A stretch of DNA of 64,000 nucleotides from Prevotella sp. (lineage in GTDB: Bacteria; Bacteroidota; Bacteroidia; Bacteroidales; Bacteroidaceae): the NCBI GenBank assembly GCA_017483185.1, contig JAFULM010000049.1:25318-89317 (forward strand), read 5' to 3'. Positions 14,988-24,288 of the stretch are shown here, in pieces (positions within the stretch are counted from its first letter, which is position 1; each line of letters starts with the position of its first letter). The position numbers were made by a program, and so were the translations under genes. Below the pieces are notes generated by a model. It saw only the letters and a program-made list of their open reading frames with translations. It was not told where the DNA came from and ran no database searches.

Positions 14988-17543
14988 TTAGAATTTATAT
15001 GTAATGTTCAACATTCCGTTGGTTCCGTAGGCGTAGAACTTCATCGGATTCTTCGAGAACTTATATGTGCGCGTGTTTCCGCTCTGGGTATAGTCGCTGC
15101 GGCTCTGCTCATAACCACCGGTGACGATGTCGCGGTTGTTGAGGACGTTGGTCAGAGTGAGATTGATCGACAGCGAACCCTTCTTCAGATAGATGGACTT
15201 TCCGATTGAAGCGTCAAGCATGAAGCCGCCCTTGCCCTCAGCCTGATCGAGCACACCGTCGATGAAACTTCCGTCCTCTGGATTGTAGACATCCTTGTAG
15301 GCGTCCTGACGGTTCTTCAGGCTCTTGCCGTAGCGGAAGCTGGGAGAATAAGACAGATAGATGCGGTCATAGTAGTTTCCGTTGAGGTCGATGAACCATC
15401 CGCCGGCGTGATAGCTCAGTCCGAGACTTAAGGCAGTGAGCGGCGTGCCGTTCTCGCGCATATCCTTCGTGTAGCAGATGTCGTCGACATATTCGGCCGA
15501 CGTTGAGTTCATGTAGCGCACGTTGGTGTTGTCGGTGTATTTGGCCTCGCTGATCTGTCCGAGCAGCTTGACGCTGAATGCGGAGGTGAGCTTGATGTTC
15601 GCTCCGAGCTCGGCTCCGTAGTATTCCTTTTCTACGCCGGTGAACGATACGTATGAGAACGAGTTGATGTCGTCATAGTAGAAGTTCTGCCACTCTGTTC
15701 CGTCCTTTACGCGTGAATAGTATCCGCTGAGCGAGAGGTTCAGCCATGAGGAACGCAACTGGTAGCCCAGCTCGGCCGACATGACCTGCTCGTTCTTCAG
15801 GTTGTTGACGAAGTCGTTGTTGATTTCAGGAGAAGCGAATGACGTCGCAGCGGTCGGAGTGCGCAGCTCATATCCGGCACCCAAGGCCACTGTGTTTCCA
15901 CGTCCGAGGTTTATGTTCAAGCCAATCTTGCCTCCGCCGTCGAGGAAGCGTGCTGTGCCGCTCTTGCCGTAGGAGTTGTTCGCGGCCAAACCGTTGCGCA
16001 TCTTACCGTCGCGCTGCATCGACGTGGCTCCGACACGTCCGCTGACGAAAGCGTGTATGAACTTGAAGTCGTGCTTGTATGTAGCCCATACGTTGGCCTT
16101 GTCAACAAGCAGGTTGTAGTTGTAGCCGAACTTGTCACCCTCGCGCACCTCGCCGTTGGGGTTGTTCAGGTCATACTGAACCTGCTCAGAGCCGGTGGCG
16201 TATGTTCCCAGCGCATACGTATTTATATTGTGGAATACCGATGCGCCCAGCAGGTCCTCCATCGTCTGATAGTGCATGCCCTTTGTTGTCTGCAGGGCCA
16301 GGCCCAGGTTGAGTGACGACTTCTTTGTCAGGTCCATCTTCAAGGCAGACGACAGCGTGAGCATCAGCTGGTCGTTGTTCTTTGCCTGAATATAGTACAT
16401 GGCGTCCTTACCCTGAGCGGCCAGCTGCTGGTTGGAGTAGTAGAGGCGGTCCCAGTTGATCTGACGGTTGGCCTTCGATGCCGTCCAAAACTCGTATGAC
16501 GACTGCCAGTCGGCCAGATTCTGGTCCGTGCGGTTCGTGGCGTCCGTCTCGTCCCACACGTCATAGAAACTTGACGGCAGGTTCTTCCAGTAGTTGGGAT
16601 GCGGGTTGTCGGAGTTGCTGTAATTGAGCTTCGTGCTCTTGTAGTGGCTGTACTTTCCGGTCAGCGCCGTTGTCAGCTTCATGTAGTCGTTGATTTTCCA
16701 GTCCCATGTCAGCAAGGCCGTCGGTGCGAAATCGTTGACCACGCGCGAATTACGCTTCTTACCGTTCTGATATCCCCAATACGGGTTATAGTAGCGGTCG
16801 TTTGCCAGCCAGTAGGCTTCGTCCGTCGCAGCACCTTGCGATGCGCGTTCCGTCGGGTTGCCCCATGTGACGAGCGACAGACTGTGCTGATTGTTGAATA
16901 CTTTCTCCACACCGAGGAAGTAGGACAGCGAGTTGTAGAACGTTCCTTCCACATAACCGCGGTTTGCCCATCTGTACATGACGGCAGCAGAGTAGGCCCA
17001 TCCCTTTTCGCTCAGACCGGAGTTGTAAGTGTAACCGGCGCGAAGGGTGTAGTTGCGGTTGGCTCCGCTCAGGGTCACGCGGCTGCCTACGGGCTGTGAG
17101 GACGGCCGGAAGTTGTAGTTGTTTGAACCGCCCATCGCCGACATGGAGAAGTTGTTGGCTTCAAACGGCAGGGCGAACTCCACATTGCGCGTCTGCGGGT
17201 TCAGTCCGCCAATCATGGAGTATCGGAATTGTCCCGACTCCATGTCGTTCATCGGAGCGCCGTTGATGTAGATTTCATTGTACTTTTGATTGAAGGCACG
17301 ATACCGGAATCTGACAGGGCTGAACAGATAGCCCACCTGACTCGCGTAAAGGTTGCTGTTTGAGTTGATGATAGTCACGTTCTGTGACATGTCGTCATCC
17401 TCACCAAGCTGTGCTTCAGTGAAAGTGAAAGCCTGTTCGTCATTTTCCGTGACGTTCTGCTTCAACTGCGAGTCTGTGTTTTGTGCAAAGACTGCCTGAG
17501 AACAGCAAAAGGCTAACACTGCAAATTTCAGCTTTTTTTGCAT
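14988..17543 (-). CDS. TonB-dependent outer membrane receptor
   Basis: This 851-residue outer-membrane transporter has a signal peptide (AVFAQ). The N-terminus has a plug-like segment (NEIYINGAPMNDMESG near residue 92). The rest is beta-barrel with alternating aromatic residues and a C-terminal strand ending in a aromatic residue (LNITYKF). It lacks the carboxypeptidase-like domain of SusC proteins. It is the first gene of a three-gene operon with the DUF5689 and DUF6359 lipoproteins. Flanking nuclease genes on both sides suggest uptake of nucleic-acid breakdown products; this is an inference from context. Confidence 0.9.
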   Translation of the reverse strand: MQKKLKFAVLAFCCSQAVFAQNTDSQLKQNVTENDEQAFTFTEAQLGEDDDMSQNVTIINSNSNLYASQVGYLFSPVRFRYRAFNQKYNEIYINGAPMNDMESGQFRYSMIGGLNPQTRNVEFALPFEANNFSMSAMGGSNNYNFRPSSQPVGSRVTLSGANRNYTLRAGYTYNSGLSEKGWAYSAAVMYRWANRGYVEGTFYNSLSYFLGVEKVFNNQHSLSLVTWGNPTERASQGAATDEAYWLANDRYYNPYWGYQNGKKRNSRVVNDFAPTALLTWDWKINDYMKLTTALTGKYSHYKSTKLNYSNSDNPHPNYWKNLPSSFYDVWDETDATNRTDQNLADWQSSYEFWTASKANRQINWDRLYYSNQQLAAQGKDAMYYIQAKNNDQLMLTLSSALKMDLTKKSSLNLGLALQTTKGMHYQTMEDLLGASVFHNINTYALGTYATGSEQVQYDLNNPNGEVREGDKFGYNYNLLVDKANVWATYKHDFKFIHAFVSGRVGATSMQRDGKMRNGLAANNSYGKSGTARFLDGGGKIGLNINLGRGNTVALGAGYELRTPTAATSFASPEINNDFVNNLKNEQVMSAELGYQLRSSWLNLSLSGYYSRVKDGTEWQNFYYDDINSFSYVSFTGVEKEYYGAELGANIKLTSAFSVKLLGQISEAKYTDNTNVRYMNSTSAEYVDDICYTKDMRENGTPLTALSLGLSYHAGGWFIDLNGNYYDRIYLSYSPSFRYGKSLKNRQDAYKDVYNPEDGSFIDGVLDQAEGKGGFMLDASIGKSIYLKKGSLSINLTLTNVLNNRDIVTGGYEQSRSDYTQSGNTRTYKFSKNPMKFYAYGTNGMLNITYKF

Positions 17544-17689
17544 AGTCGATTTAATTATTGTTTGTAATTACAAACGCAAAGTAACGAAATTAATGTGACA
17601 AAAAAGAGAATTCACGTTATTTTTTTTATTAAAAATGCGCTGTTATCGTATAAAATGCCGATATTTGTGCATTAATTATTTACAGAAGT

Positions 17690-18754
17690 ATGAAAAGAAA
17701 CGTATATTTATTGTTGTTAATGCTCCTTTCAGGAGTGTTTCAAGCGCAGGCGCAAAACAAGAAGTACAACGTCTATGCGGTCGGATTTTATAATCTTGAG
17801 AACCTTTTTGATACGTGCCATGACGAAGGCAAGAAGGACTATGAGTTCCTGCCCAACGGCTCTTACAAGTGGAATGGCCGCAAGTATTCCAACAAGCTCC
17901 ATAACATGGCGCGTGTGCTTGCGGACATGGGTACGGACAAGTTGCCCCAGAGTATCGGTTGCGCCATCATCGGAGTGAGCGAAGTCGAAAATTCCAAGGC
18001 GCTCGATGACCTCGTCGCCCAGCCCGAACTGGCCGCACGTGGCTATAAATACTGCCATATCGAGGGTCCGGACCGCCGCGGAGTCGATTGCGCCATGCTT
18101 TACAATCCGCGTCTGTTTACCGTCCGTGACGTCAAGCTCGTGCCCTACGTGCCTGAGTTGGAGAAGGACAGCAACTACTGCACCCGCGGTTTTCTCACCG
18201 TCAGCGGAACGTTGGCCGACGAGCATGTGACTGTCGTGGTCAACCACCTGCCAAGCCGTTTCGCCACATCGTTCTATCGTGAGACTGGCGGCCGTCAGCT
18301 GCGCGCACTCAAGGATTCGCTCTTGCGTGATGACCCTAACGTGAAAATTCTCATCATGGGCGACATGAATGACGACCCGATGGACAAGTCTATGTCGGAA
18401 GCGCTGGGCGCAAAGCGTGAGATTAAGAATGTGAAAGACGGCGACCTGTATAATCCGTGGTGGAACGTACTGGCCAAGGAGGGCCGCGGGACGCTGATGT
18501 ACAACGGCGCGTGGAATCTCTTCGACCAGATCATTCTTTCCTCATCGCTGCTCAACAGCGACGGCCGTAAAGACTATTCAACGCTGAAGTATTTCCAGCA
18601 CCAGATTTTCCGTCGTGACTACATGATTCAGCAGGACGGCAAGTACAAAGGCAATCCGCTCCGCACACATGCCGGCGGCGTATGGCTCAACGGCTTCAGC
18701 GACCACCTGCCGACAATAGTATATTTGGTGAAGGAACAGAAAGCAACCAAGTAA
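17690..18754 (+). CDS. Secreted endonuclease/exonuclease/phosphatase family protein
   Basis: This 354-residue protein has a signal peptide (SGVFQAQAQ). EEP-fold motifs appear in order: Asn in GFYNLENLFD, metal-ligand Glu in GVSEVEN, His in VVNHLPSRF, Asp/Asn in MGDMNDDP and the catalytic FSDHLP near the C-terminus, so it should be active. Possible substrates are DNA, RNA or phosphodiesters. It diverges from the TonB receptor operon across 146 bp, in line with joint function in extracellular nucleic acid processing. Confidence 0.9.
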   Translation: MKRNVYLLLLMLLSGVFQAQAQNKKYNVYAVGFYNLENLFDTCHDEGKKDYEFLPNGSYKWNGRKYSNKLHNMARVLADMGTDKLPQSIGCAIIGVSEVENSKALDDLVAQPELAARGYKYCHIEGPDRRGVDCAMLYNPRLFTVRDVKLVPYVPELEKDSNYCTRGFLTVSGTLADEHVTVVVNHLPSRFATSFYRETGGRQLRALKDSLLRDDPNVKILIMGDMNDDPMDKSMSEALGAKREIKNVKDGDLYNPWWNVLAKEGRGTLMYNGAWNLFDQIILSSSLLNSDGRKDYSTLKYFQHQIFRRDYMIQQDGKYKGNPLRTHAGGVWLNGFSDHLPTIVYLVKEQKATK

Positions 18755-18795
18755 CAGCGTAATGGCGTGACACACTCTGTGTAAACATAACGGCG

Positions 18796-18859
18796 TAGCG
18801 GTTTTACCGGATAGAGTCTCAGACATGTTTGACTCTATGCAAATCCGGTAAAGCCGCTA
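18796..18859 (+). terminator. Hairpin after the EEP nuclease gene
   Basis: tagcggttttaccgga (18796-18811) pairs with 18844-18859 (one mismatch); the inner gagtc/gactc also pairs. Probable terminator. Confidence 0.7.
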
Positions 18860-18927
18860 TGTTTGTTTATGCGGATACGCCGTCACATATATTAATCAGA
18901 CAAAGCCCAAATTCGCAGCATCCGGAT

Positions 18928-19491
18928 ATGAATACCGAACGTCATCCTTTGCAGCCCTTTCTGCCGCCTGGAGCGCGTGTGCTCATGCTCGGCAGTTTTC
19001 CGCCACAGCGCGTACGCTGGTCGATGGACTTCTTTTATCCCAACTTCCAGAACGACATGTGGCGCATCCTCGGATACATATTCACCGGCGACAAAGACCA
19101 TTTCGTCTGTCCGGGCGAAAAGCGTTTCGACCGCCGGCAGATAGAGGAGTTCTGCCGCGAGCAGGGCATAGCTCTTTATGACACGGCCGAAGAGGTCGTC
19201 CGGCTGAAGAACAACGCATCCGACAACTTCCTCCGGATAGTCCGTCCCACCGATCTTGCCGCTCTGCTCAGCCGCATCCCCGACTGCCGTTCGGTGGTCG
19301 TCACTGGACAGAAAGCAGCCGACACCCTCGGAGCTGTTGTCGGCGTGACCATGCCCGAAGTCGGCAAGTGTGTCGAGGCTGACTTTGCCGGACGGCGGCT
19401 CACCCTGTGGCGCATGCCGTCGTCATCGCGGGCCTATCCGAGGCCGATAGAGTGGAAAGCGGACTACTATCGCAAGGTATTCGGGCTATAG
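18928..19491 (+). CDS. Uracil-DNA glycosylase family protein (Mug-like)
   Basis: This 187-residue protein of the UDG fold has the N-terminal core VLMLGSFPPQRVRWSMDFFYPNFQNDMW, with the GSFP substrate loop and NDMW element, and the C-terminal loop WRMPSSSRAYPRP. A base-excision DNA repair role is suggested by family; the exact lesion is unknown. ATG 18928 is used since the longer in-frame start at 18829 would begin inside the upstream hairpin. Confidence 0.75.
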   Translation: MNTERHPLQPFLPPGARVLMLGSFPPQRVRWSMDFFYPNFQNDMWRILGYIFTGDKDHFVCPGEKRFDRRQIEEFCREQGIALYDTAEEVVRLKNNASDNFLRIVRPTDLAALLSRIPDCRSVVVTGQKAADTLGAVVGVTMPEVGKCVEADFAGRRLTLWRMPSSSRAYPRPIEWKADYYRKVFGL

Positions 19492-19561
19492 TCCCGACGG
19501 CGCGTCTGATGCGCTATCGAGGTCTTCGGACCCGCGACATATATCAAAGAAAACAAACATC

Positions 19562-20203
19562 ATGAATCCTCAAACAAATAAGTGTATGACAATCATTGGA
19601 ATAGCCGGTGGCACCGGATCGGGCAAGACCACCGTAGTGAAAAAGATAGCCGAGGCCCTGCCGCCTCACTATGTGGCAGTGGTGCCGCTCGACTCCTACT
19701 ATAACGACACGACGGGCATGACCGACGAGGAGCGTCACGCCATCAACTTCGACCATCCGGACGCCTTCGACTGGAAACTGCTCACGGAACACATCAAGAT
19801 GCTCAAGGCCGGCGAAGCTGTCGAGCAGCCGACATATTCGTATCTCAAGTGCAACCGCCTTCCGGAGACGATCCACGTCGAGCCGAAACCCGTCATCATC
19901 ATCGAAGGCATCATGACGTTGCTCAACAAGAAGTTGCGCGACATGATGGACCTGAAAATCTTCGTTGACACCGACTCTGACGAGCGTCTCATCCGCAACA
20001 TCCAGCGCGACGTCATCGAGCGCGGCCGCACTGTCGACATGGTCATCGACCGCTACCTGAAAGTGCTCAAGCCCATGCACGAGCAGTTCATCGAACCGAC
20101 CAAGAAGTATGCCGACCTCATCGTGCCGCTCGGAGGAGAAAACAAGACCGGCATAAACATTCTCAAGACATACATCGAGGGCATCGTGACGAGAGTGCGG
20201 TGA
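19562..20203 (+). CDS. udk: Uridine kinase
   Basis: This 213-residue P-loop kinase phosphorylates uridine and cytidine for pyrimidine salvage. Walker A GGTGSGKTT lies near residues 16-24; the substrate-binding segment is VPLDSYYNDTTGM, then INFDHPDAFDW, and FVDTDSDERLIRN. The length is normal for Udk. An alternative start is Met9. It lies 70 bp after the glycosylase gene. The salvage role fits loosely with nucleic-acid scavenging genes upstream. Confidence 0.93.
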   Translation: MNPQTNKCMTIIGIAGGTGSGKTTVVKKIAEALPPHYVAVVPLDSYYNDTTGMTDEERHAINFDHPDAFDWKLLTEHIKMLKAGEAVEQPTYSYLKCNRLPETIHVEPKPVIIIEGIMTLLNKKLRDMMDLKIFVDTDSDERLIRNIQRDVIERGRTVDMVIDRYLKVLKPMHEQFIEPTKKYADLIVPLGGENKTGINILKTYIEGIVTRVR

Positions 20204-20263
20204 AGGCAACGTGGGGCCGCCGCTCGTCACAATGGACCGGGACAGGGCGGCTTGCAACGTTTC

Positions 20264-20390
20264 AAAGTAGGGTCGCGACCCGTCGCGACCGCCTCATTGT
20301 CCATTTATCGCCGTCCACCGTATATCTATCACTCGTGTGGGGCTGACTTGTTGGCACGGAGGCGGTCGCGACGGGTCGCGACCCTACTTT
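20264..20390. repeat. MITE-like 127 bp element with 32 bp terminal inverted repeats, copy 1
   Basis: Arms 20264-20295 and 20359-20390 are exact complements; each carries the inner palindrome gtagggtcgcgacccgtcgc. The 63 nt interior contains ttgttggcacg next to the right arm. A second copy of the same length lies at 35818-35944 in the opposite orientation. No transposase is present. Confidence 0.92.
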
Positions 20391-20395
20391 TGTCA

Positions 20396-20800
20396 GAAAA
20401 AGATTGTTAATTTAACATCTCAAAAATGCTCCGAAAAAACGGCGGAAATGTCGTTTTTTGACCGAAAAATCTATTTTGCTCTTCATGATTTTGTCGACGG
20501 CCGACCAACGGGGGCCCCGGTGGTCGGCAACGGGCATGCCGTTGTCTCTCAACGGCACGCTCGTCGTGATGCAACGGGGCCCTCGTTGCAATGCCGTAAG
20601 GGCCTTACGGCTCGGAAAAATCGCTGAAATCATTGCACATTTTGCTGAAAATCGGTGTAACGTGCTGACTCTCAGTGGAAAAAAGATGCACGCGCTATTT
20701 TGCGATATTTGCGTCCGAGGGACGACCTTGCGGAAAATTTGTGTTAAAATTGAGACTGTTTGTAAAGTTTATTCCGAGTTTTTAACAATTGCGTCCGCAA
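20396..20800. repeat. GGGCCC-rich degenerate repeat, copy B
   Basis: This gene-free stretch has the same word set as the copies at 9.5 and 36.2 kb: caacggggccct, caacgggcatgccgttg, gccgtaagggccttacggc and A/T-rich flanks. Similarity to the other two is weaker than they show to each other. Confidence 0.55.
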
Positions 20801-20803
20801 GGC

Positions 20804-21209
20804 GTAACTATTCAGTCCCCCGCTTAGGCCAAGTCTAAGAAATAAAAAAAGAGGTAACTGTACGGAGGTGTTACATAGTAGCGGTAGTTGTAACGTCTTT
20901 ACTTCTGCCAATAAATGGCATGTAGAAAATATTTGATAGGTCAAGAGAAAGAGCCTTTTCCCTTGCTGGCGGAAAAGCTGCGGTTGACGCGCGAAACAGC
21001 CAACCGACAAGCGGAATTGAACACTGGGAGGGCAGGCTTCCAGCCTGCCAACAATAATAAAAAGTAATATTAGCAATATGAACGATGAGGATTTTGGCAG
21101 GCTGGAAGCCTGCCCTCCCAGTGTTCAATTCCGCTTGTCGGTTGGCTGTTTCGCGCGTCAACCGCAGCTCTTATATCTGATCTTGGATTATCTACCGCTG
21201 AATAGTTAC
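20804..21209. repeat. Nested long palindrome with 76 bp perfect arms
   Basis: The core arms 20976-21051 and 21094-21169 are exact reverse complements over 76 bp with a 42 nt loop. Inside each arm ggcaggcttccagcctgcc is itself palindromic. Outside, gtaactattcag (20804-20815) and ctgaatagttac (21198-21209) add a second inverted pair, giving a nested structure of 406 bp. No coding function is seen. Confidence 0.95.
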
Positions 21210-21296
21210 CGCAAGGCCGGAGTTGAGAATATACCCAAAAGCGGTGGGATACGGACAAAAATGACTGAATGAGGTCGAGGTTTTGATATTTTTCAT

Positions 21297-21304
21297 TATT
21301 TTTG
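21297..21304 (+). promoter_or_regulatory. Possible -7 box of the C10 peptidase gene
   Basis: TATTTTTG matches TAnnTTTG about 95 nt before the start; no good -33 box at 20 nt. Confidence 0.45.
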
Positions 21305-21397
21305 CAGCACAAATCCCACTTTGGCAATGTCTCTGAAGCAACAGGGATATTGGGAAGCGGTTGGAGTGTAAAAACAAACAGTAATATATGATTGATT

Positions 21398-23437
21398 ATG
21401 AAAAGATTGATTAAGTTTTCGGCCGTTGTCTTTGCGGCAATAGTCTGTACTGCAGACGGCATGGCGCGTCAGCTCACACCGGCGGAAGCGCTGGCCGGAG
21501 CACGTGCGTCAGCCGGCAGCATGCGTCACGGTATGCCGTCGCTGGCCGGGAGCGAGATGAAGTTGGCCTACACGGGTGCGCGTGACGGCATCAACTGCTA
21601 CTATGTGTTTGACAGTCATGCAAGCGAGCGAGGCGGATTTGTCATCGTCAGTGCCGACGACCTCGCACCGGCCCTGCTTGGTCGTGTGGATGAAGGCGAG
21701 TTCGACTACGACAGCGCTCCTGCGGCCATGAAGTGGTGGCTGAGTCTGTATGAAACCAACATCACCGACGCCGTGCGCACAGGGACACCCATCAGACGGC
21801 AGACCGCCGAGGAACGTCCGCTCATCGGACATCTGATGACGACAAAGTGGGCTCAGGGGGATCCGTTCAATATGTATTGTCCCTCAGTGTCCGGCAGCCG
21901 TTGTGTGTCGGGATGTGCCGCCACGGCTATGGCTCAGGTGATGCGTCATCACCGTTGGCCGGAGGTCGGGACAGGCAGCCACAGCTATACGACAGAGACA
22001 CACGGTATCTCGCTCAGTGCCGACTTCGGTTCGACGACATACGACTGGGACAACATGCTGGACCGATACACACTGCTGTCTCCGCGGGTGAGCAAAGAGG
22101 CGGCGGGCACATTGGTCTACCATTGCGGCGTAGCCATCGACATGGACTATTCGCCTGCCGGTTCGGGGGCGACCAGTACCAGTGTGGCCAGAGCGCTGGT
22201 GCAGTATTTCGGTTATGACAAAGGGCTCCACTATGAGGACCGCATCTACTATACGGACAGCCAGTGGGAAGACCTCATCTACGGCGAACTGGCCGAGGGT
22301 CGTCCGGTCTACTATTCGGGTGCCACGGTCAAGAACGAAGGCCATGCTTTCGTCTGCGACGGATATAGCGGCGACGGACTCTATCACTTCAATTGGGGAT
22401 GGGGTGGCAGCTACGACGGCGACTTCCTCATCACCGGAGCCAATGCGCTCAATCCGGATGGCTCCGGTACGGGTGGCGGTACCGTGGGCTATGGCTTCAC
22501 CGAATATCAATCCTGCCTGTTCGGCGTGCAGAAAGAGCGCGGAGACTCAAAGACGTATATCGTCATGGCAAGTCCCTACGGCATTTCGCTGTCGTCCAAT
22601 GGCGCGACGGTGACGCGCGACAGCTGGTTGGAGTTCTACGGCAACATATACAGCTATTCGACGACGACGGTCGATGTCGAGTTTGGAGTGATGTTCCGCA
22701 ACACCTCCACGGGTGAGGTCTGCTATACGCGCTCGACTGTAGTGCAGCTGCAACCGCTGTATGGCATCTCCGGTCTGTTGTTTACTCCCGACGGAGTGAC
22801 GGACAACGGCGAATATGAGGTCCTGCCGGTCTATCGTGCGGCCAATTCGCATGACGAGTGGCAGCCGGTGCGCATCAAGGCCGGAACGCCCGTACCGCGC
22901 ATCACGGTGACAGGCTCACGCCCGACACTGATGCTCGCCGACGACATATACGTGGGGGACAACGGTGACAACACCGTTACGGCTGACAACGTGAAAGTCC
23001 GTTTCACGCTCTCGGCATCATATAGAGAGCAAAACCGTAAAATCGTTGCCACGGTGAGGGATTATGATGAGGGCAATACTGTCGGGACAATCTCGACCAC
23101 GATCTCGATGACAGCCGGTGAGACCCGCGAGTTTGTCATGACCGGCGACATGACCGGTCTGCTGACCGTAGGTAAAAAATATGCGTTGCGGTTGCGGAAC
23201 GAAAGCACCGGAGAGCCGCTCACGCCTTCTTTTTACGCCGAGGCCATCTTTACGGTGGTCGAGCCGTCCGGCATCTCCGAGGCCGTGGTTTCAGACGGTG
23301 TACTCGGCTCAGACAGAGTGGACGTCTACAGTCTGGCGGGCACGCTGTTGCGCAGCGGAGTCAAAGGTGATGAGGCGCTGGAGACATTGCCGGCGGGAAT
23401 GTATATCGTCGGTGGCAGGAAGGTCGTAAAGAAGTAA
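21398..23437 (+). CDS. C10 (streptopain/interpain-like) cysteine protease with T9SS-type C-terminal domain
   Basis: This secreted protease zymogen of about 679 residues has a signal peptide (VVFAAIVCTADGMA), an inhibitory Spi-like prodomain (about 25-135), and a C10 catalytic domain with Cys173 in SGCAATAMAQVMRHH and His316 in GHAFVCDGY followed by YHFNWGWGG. Beta domains follow, and the last 60 residues (VYSLAGTLL..., ending AGMYIVGGRKVVKK) match a type A T9SS sorting signal. ATG 21398 is preferred to TTG 21392. Related Prevotella interpain and S. pyogenes SpeB degrade host proteins. It is preceded by the 76 bp palindrome and followed by a terminator. Confidence 0.92.
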   Translation: MKRLIKFSAVVFAAIVCTADGMARQLTPAEALAGARASAGSMRHGMPSLAGSEMKLAYTGARDGINCYYVFDSHASERGGFVIVSADDLAPALLGRVDEGEFDYDSAPAAMKWWLSLYETNITDAVRTGTPIRRQTAEERPLIGHLMTTKWAQGDPFNMYCPSVSGSRCVSGCAATAMAQVMRHHRWPEVGTGSHSYTTETHGISLSADFGSTTYDWDNMLDRYTLLSPRVSKEAAGTLVYHCGVAIDMDYSPAGSGATSTSVARALVQYFGYDKGLHYEDRIYYTDSQWEDLIYGELAEGRPVYYSGATVKNEGHAFVCDGYSGDGLYHFNWGWGGSYDGDFLITGANALNPDGSGTGGGTVGYGFTEYQSCLFGVQKERGDSKTYIVMASPYGISLSSNGATVTRDSWLEFYGNIYSYSTTTVDVEFGVMFRNTSTGEVCYTRSTVVQLQPLYGISGLLFTPDGVTDNGEYEVLPVYRAANSHDEWQPVRIKAGTPVPRITVTGSRPTLMLADDIYVGDNGDNTVTADNVKVRFTLSASYREQNRKIVATVRDYDEGNTVGTISTTISMTAGETREFVMTGDMTGLLTVGKKYALRLRNESTGEPLTPSFYAEAIFTVVEPSGISEAVVSDGVLGSDRVDVYSLAGTLLRSGVKGDEALETLPAGMYIVGGRKVVKK

Positions 23438-23461
23438 ATCGGCGATATATTGGAATATATG

Positions 23462-23510
23462 ATACGGAAAACGCGGATTGCACGTATGGTGCAATCCGCG
23501 TTTTTCGTAT
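23462..23510. terminator. Bidirectional terminator
   Basis: Arms 23462-23483 and 23489-23510 (22 bp, one mismatch) between convergent genes, with A/T tracts on both sides. Confidence 0.9.
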
Positions 23511-23541
23511 ATATAATAATGTAGAAGCGACGATGGCGGTG

Positions 23542-24189
23542 TCAGTCCTCCTTGCCGTCGTTGTAGTCGTTGTCTCCGGGATTGGAGGCATTGCTGACGG
23601 AAGCCTGACGCATGAGCCGGTCGAAACGACGGCGGTCGGCATTGATCTTCAATGCGTTGATGATGTCGGTCACTCCATACAGCAGCAGACACCAGCCGAT
23701 GATGATGAGCGGGGCGCTGGCAATCCATACGGGACGCAGGACGGCTATCAGTCCGACAATGAGCACGGTCGCCGGACAGATCCAGAACACCACCGGGATG
23801 CGGCGGATGCGGCTGGCGGAAACCAGATTGACAATCTGATTGATGGCGCCGAGGATGAGTATGGCTCCGAAGACATATCCCAGAGCGTCCATGACGAAGT
23901 GGGGGCGTAGAGCCAGCAGCAGACCGAGGATGACGCTGCCGACACCGACGATGGGGAAGGGTGGGATGCCGCCGGACACAATCTTGCCGTTGGCGTCAAG
24001 GATCGTGACTCCGTCGTCCTTGCGGCGGGCACTGATGTAGACGGCACACGAAATGATACCGGACAGCAGAAACAATACCCCGATGGCGATGATGAGCCAT
24101 GCTGCCGTGTCGGCCGGGTATTTGATGAGCAACGCTCCGATGATGATGGAGCATGCTGCTCTGAAGATTGAACTCTGTAATACTTTCAT
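23542..24189 (-). CDS. HdeD-like DUF308 membrane protein
   Basis: This protein of 215 residues has about six predicted membrane helices arranged as DUF308 repeats (AACSIIIGALLIKYPADTAAW, VILGLLLALRPHFVMDALGY). The C-terminal tail is hydrophilic and rich in Asp/Asn. HdeD in E. coli is linked to acid resistance; the function here is unknown. ATG 24189 is used; the upstream open frame to 24858 overlaps the divergent phosphatase gene and is non-homologous. Confidence 0.82.
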   Translation of the reverse strand: MKVLQSSIFRAACSIIIGALLIKYPADTAAWLIIAIGVLFLLSGIISCAVYISARRKDDGVTILDANGKIVSGGIPPFPIVGVGSVILGLLLALRPHFVMDALGYVFGAILILGAINQIVNLVSASRIRRIPVVFWICPATVLIVGLIAVLRPVWIASAPLIIIGWCLLLYGVTDIINALKINADRRRFDRLMRQASVSNASNPGDNDYNDGKED

Positions 24190-24261
24190 GATGTAAATGC
24201 TTGTTTTGTTGTCTTTGCTGCAAAAGTAACGAATAAGAGTGTAAGAGAAAAATCTTTTTAG

Positions 24262-24269
24262 TACTTTTG
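24262..24269 (+). promoter_or_regulatory. -7 box of the histidine phosphatase gene
   Basis: TACTTTTG, 20 nt before ATG 24289; the -33 element is poor. Confidence 0.5.
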
Positions 24270-24288
24270 CATAATAAAAACATTGCTT

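Noticed and set aside
20337-20627. Short frames reading CWHGGGRDGSRPY in the MITE-like element (also near 35800)
   Set aside because: They are translations of the repeat itself in both copies; not evidence of a protein.
20264-21209. Insertion sequence with transposase
   Set aside because: Inverted repeats are present, but no transposase-like reading frame lies between or around them; called MITE-like or palindromic repeats only.
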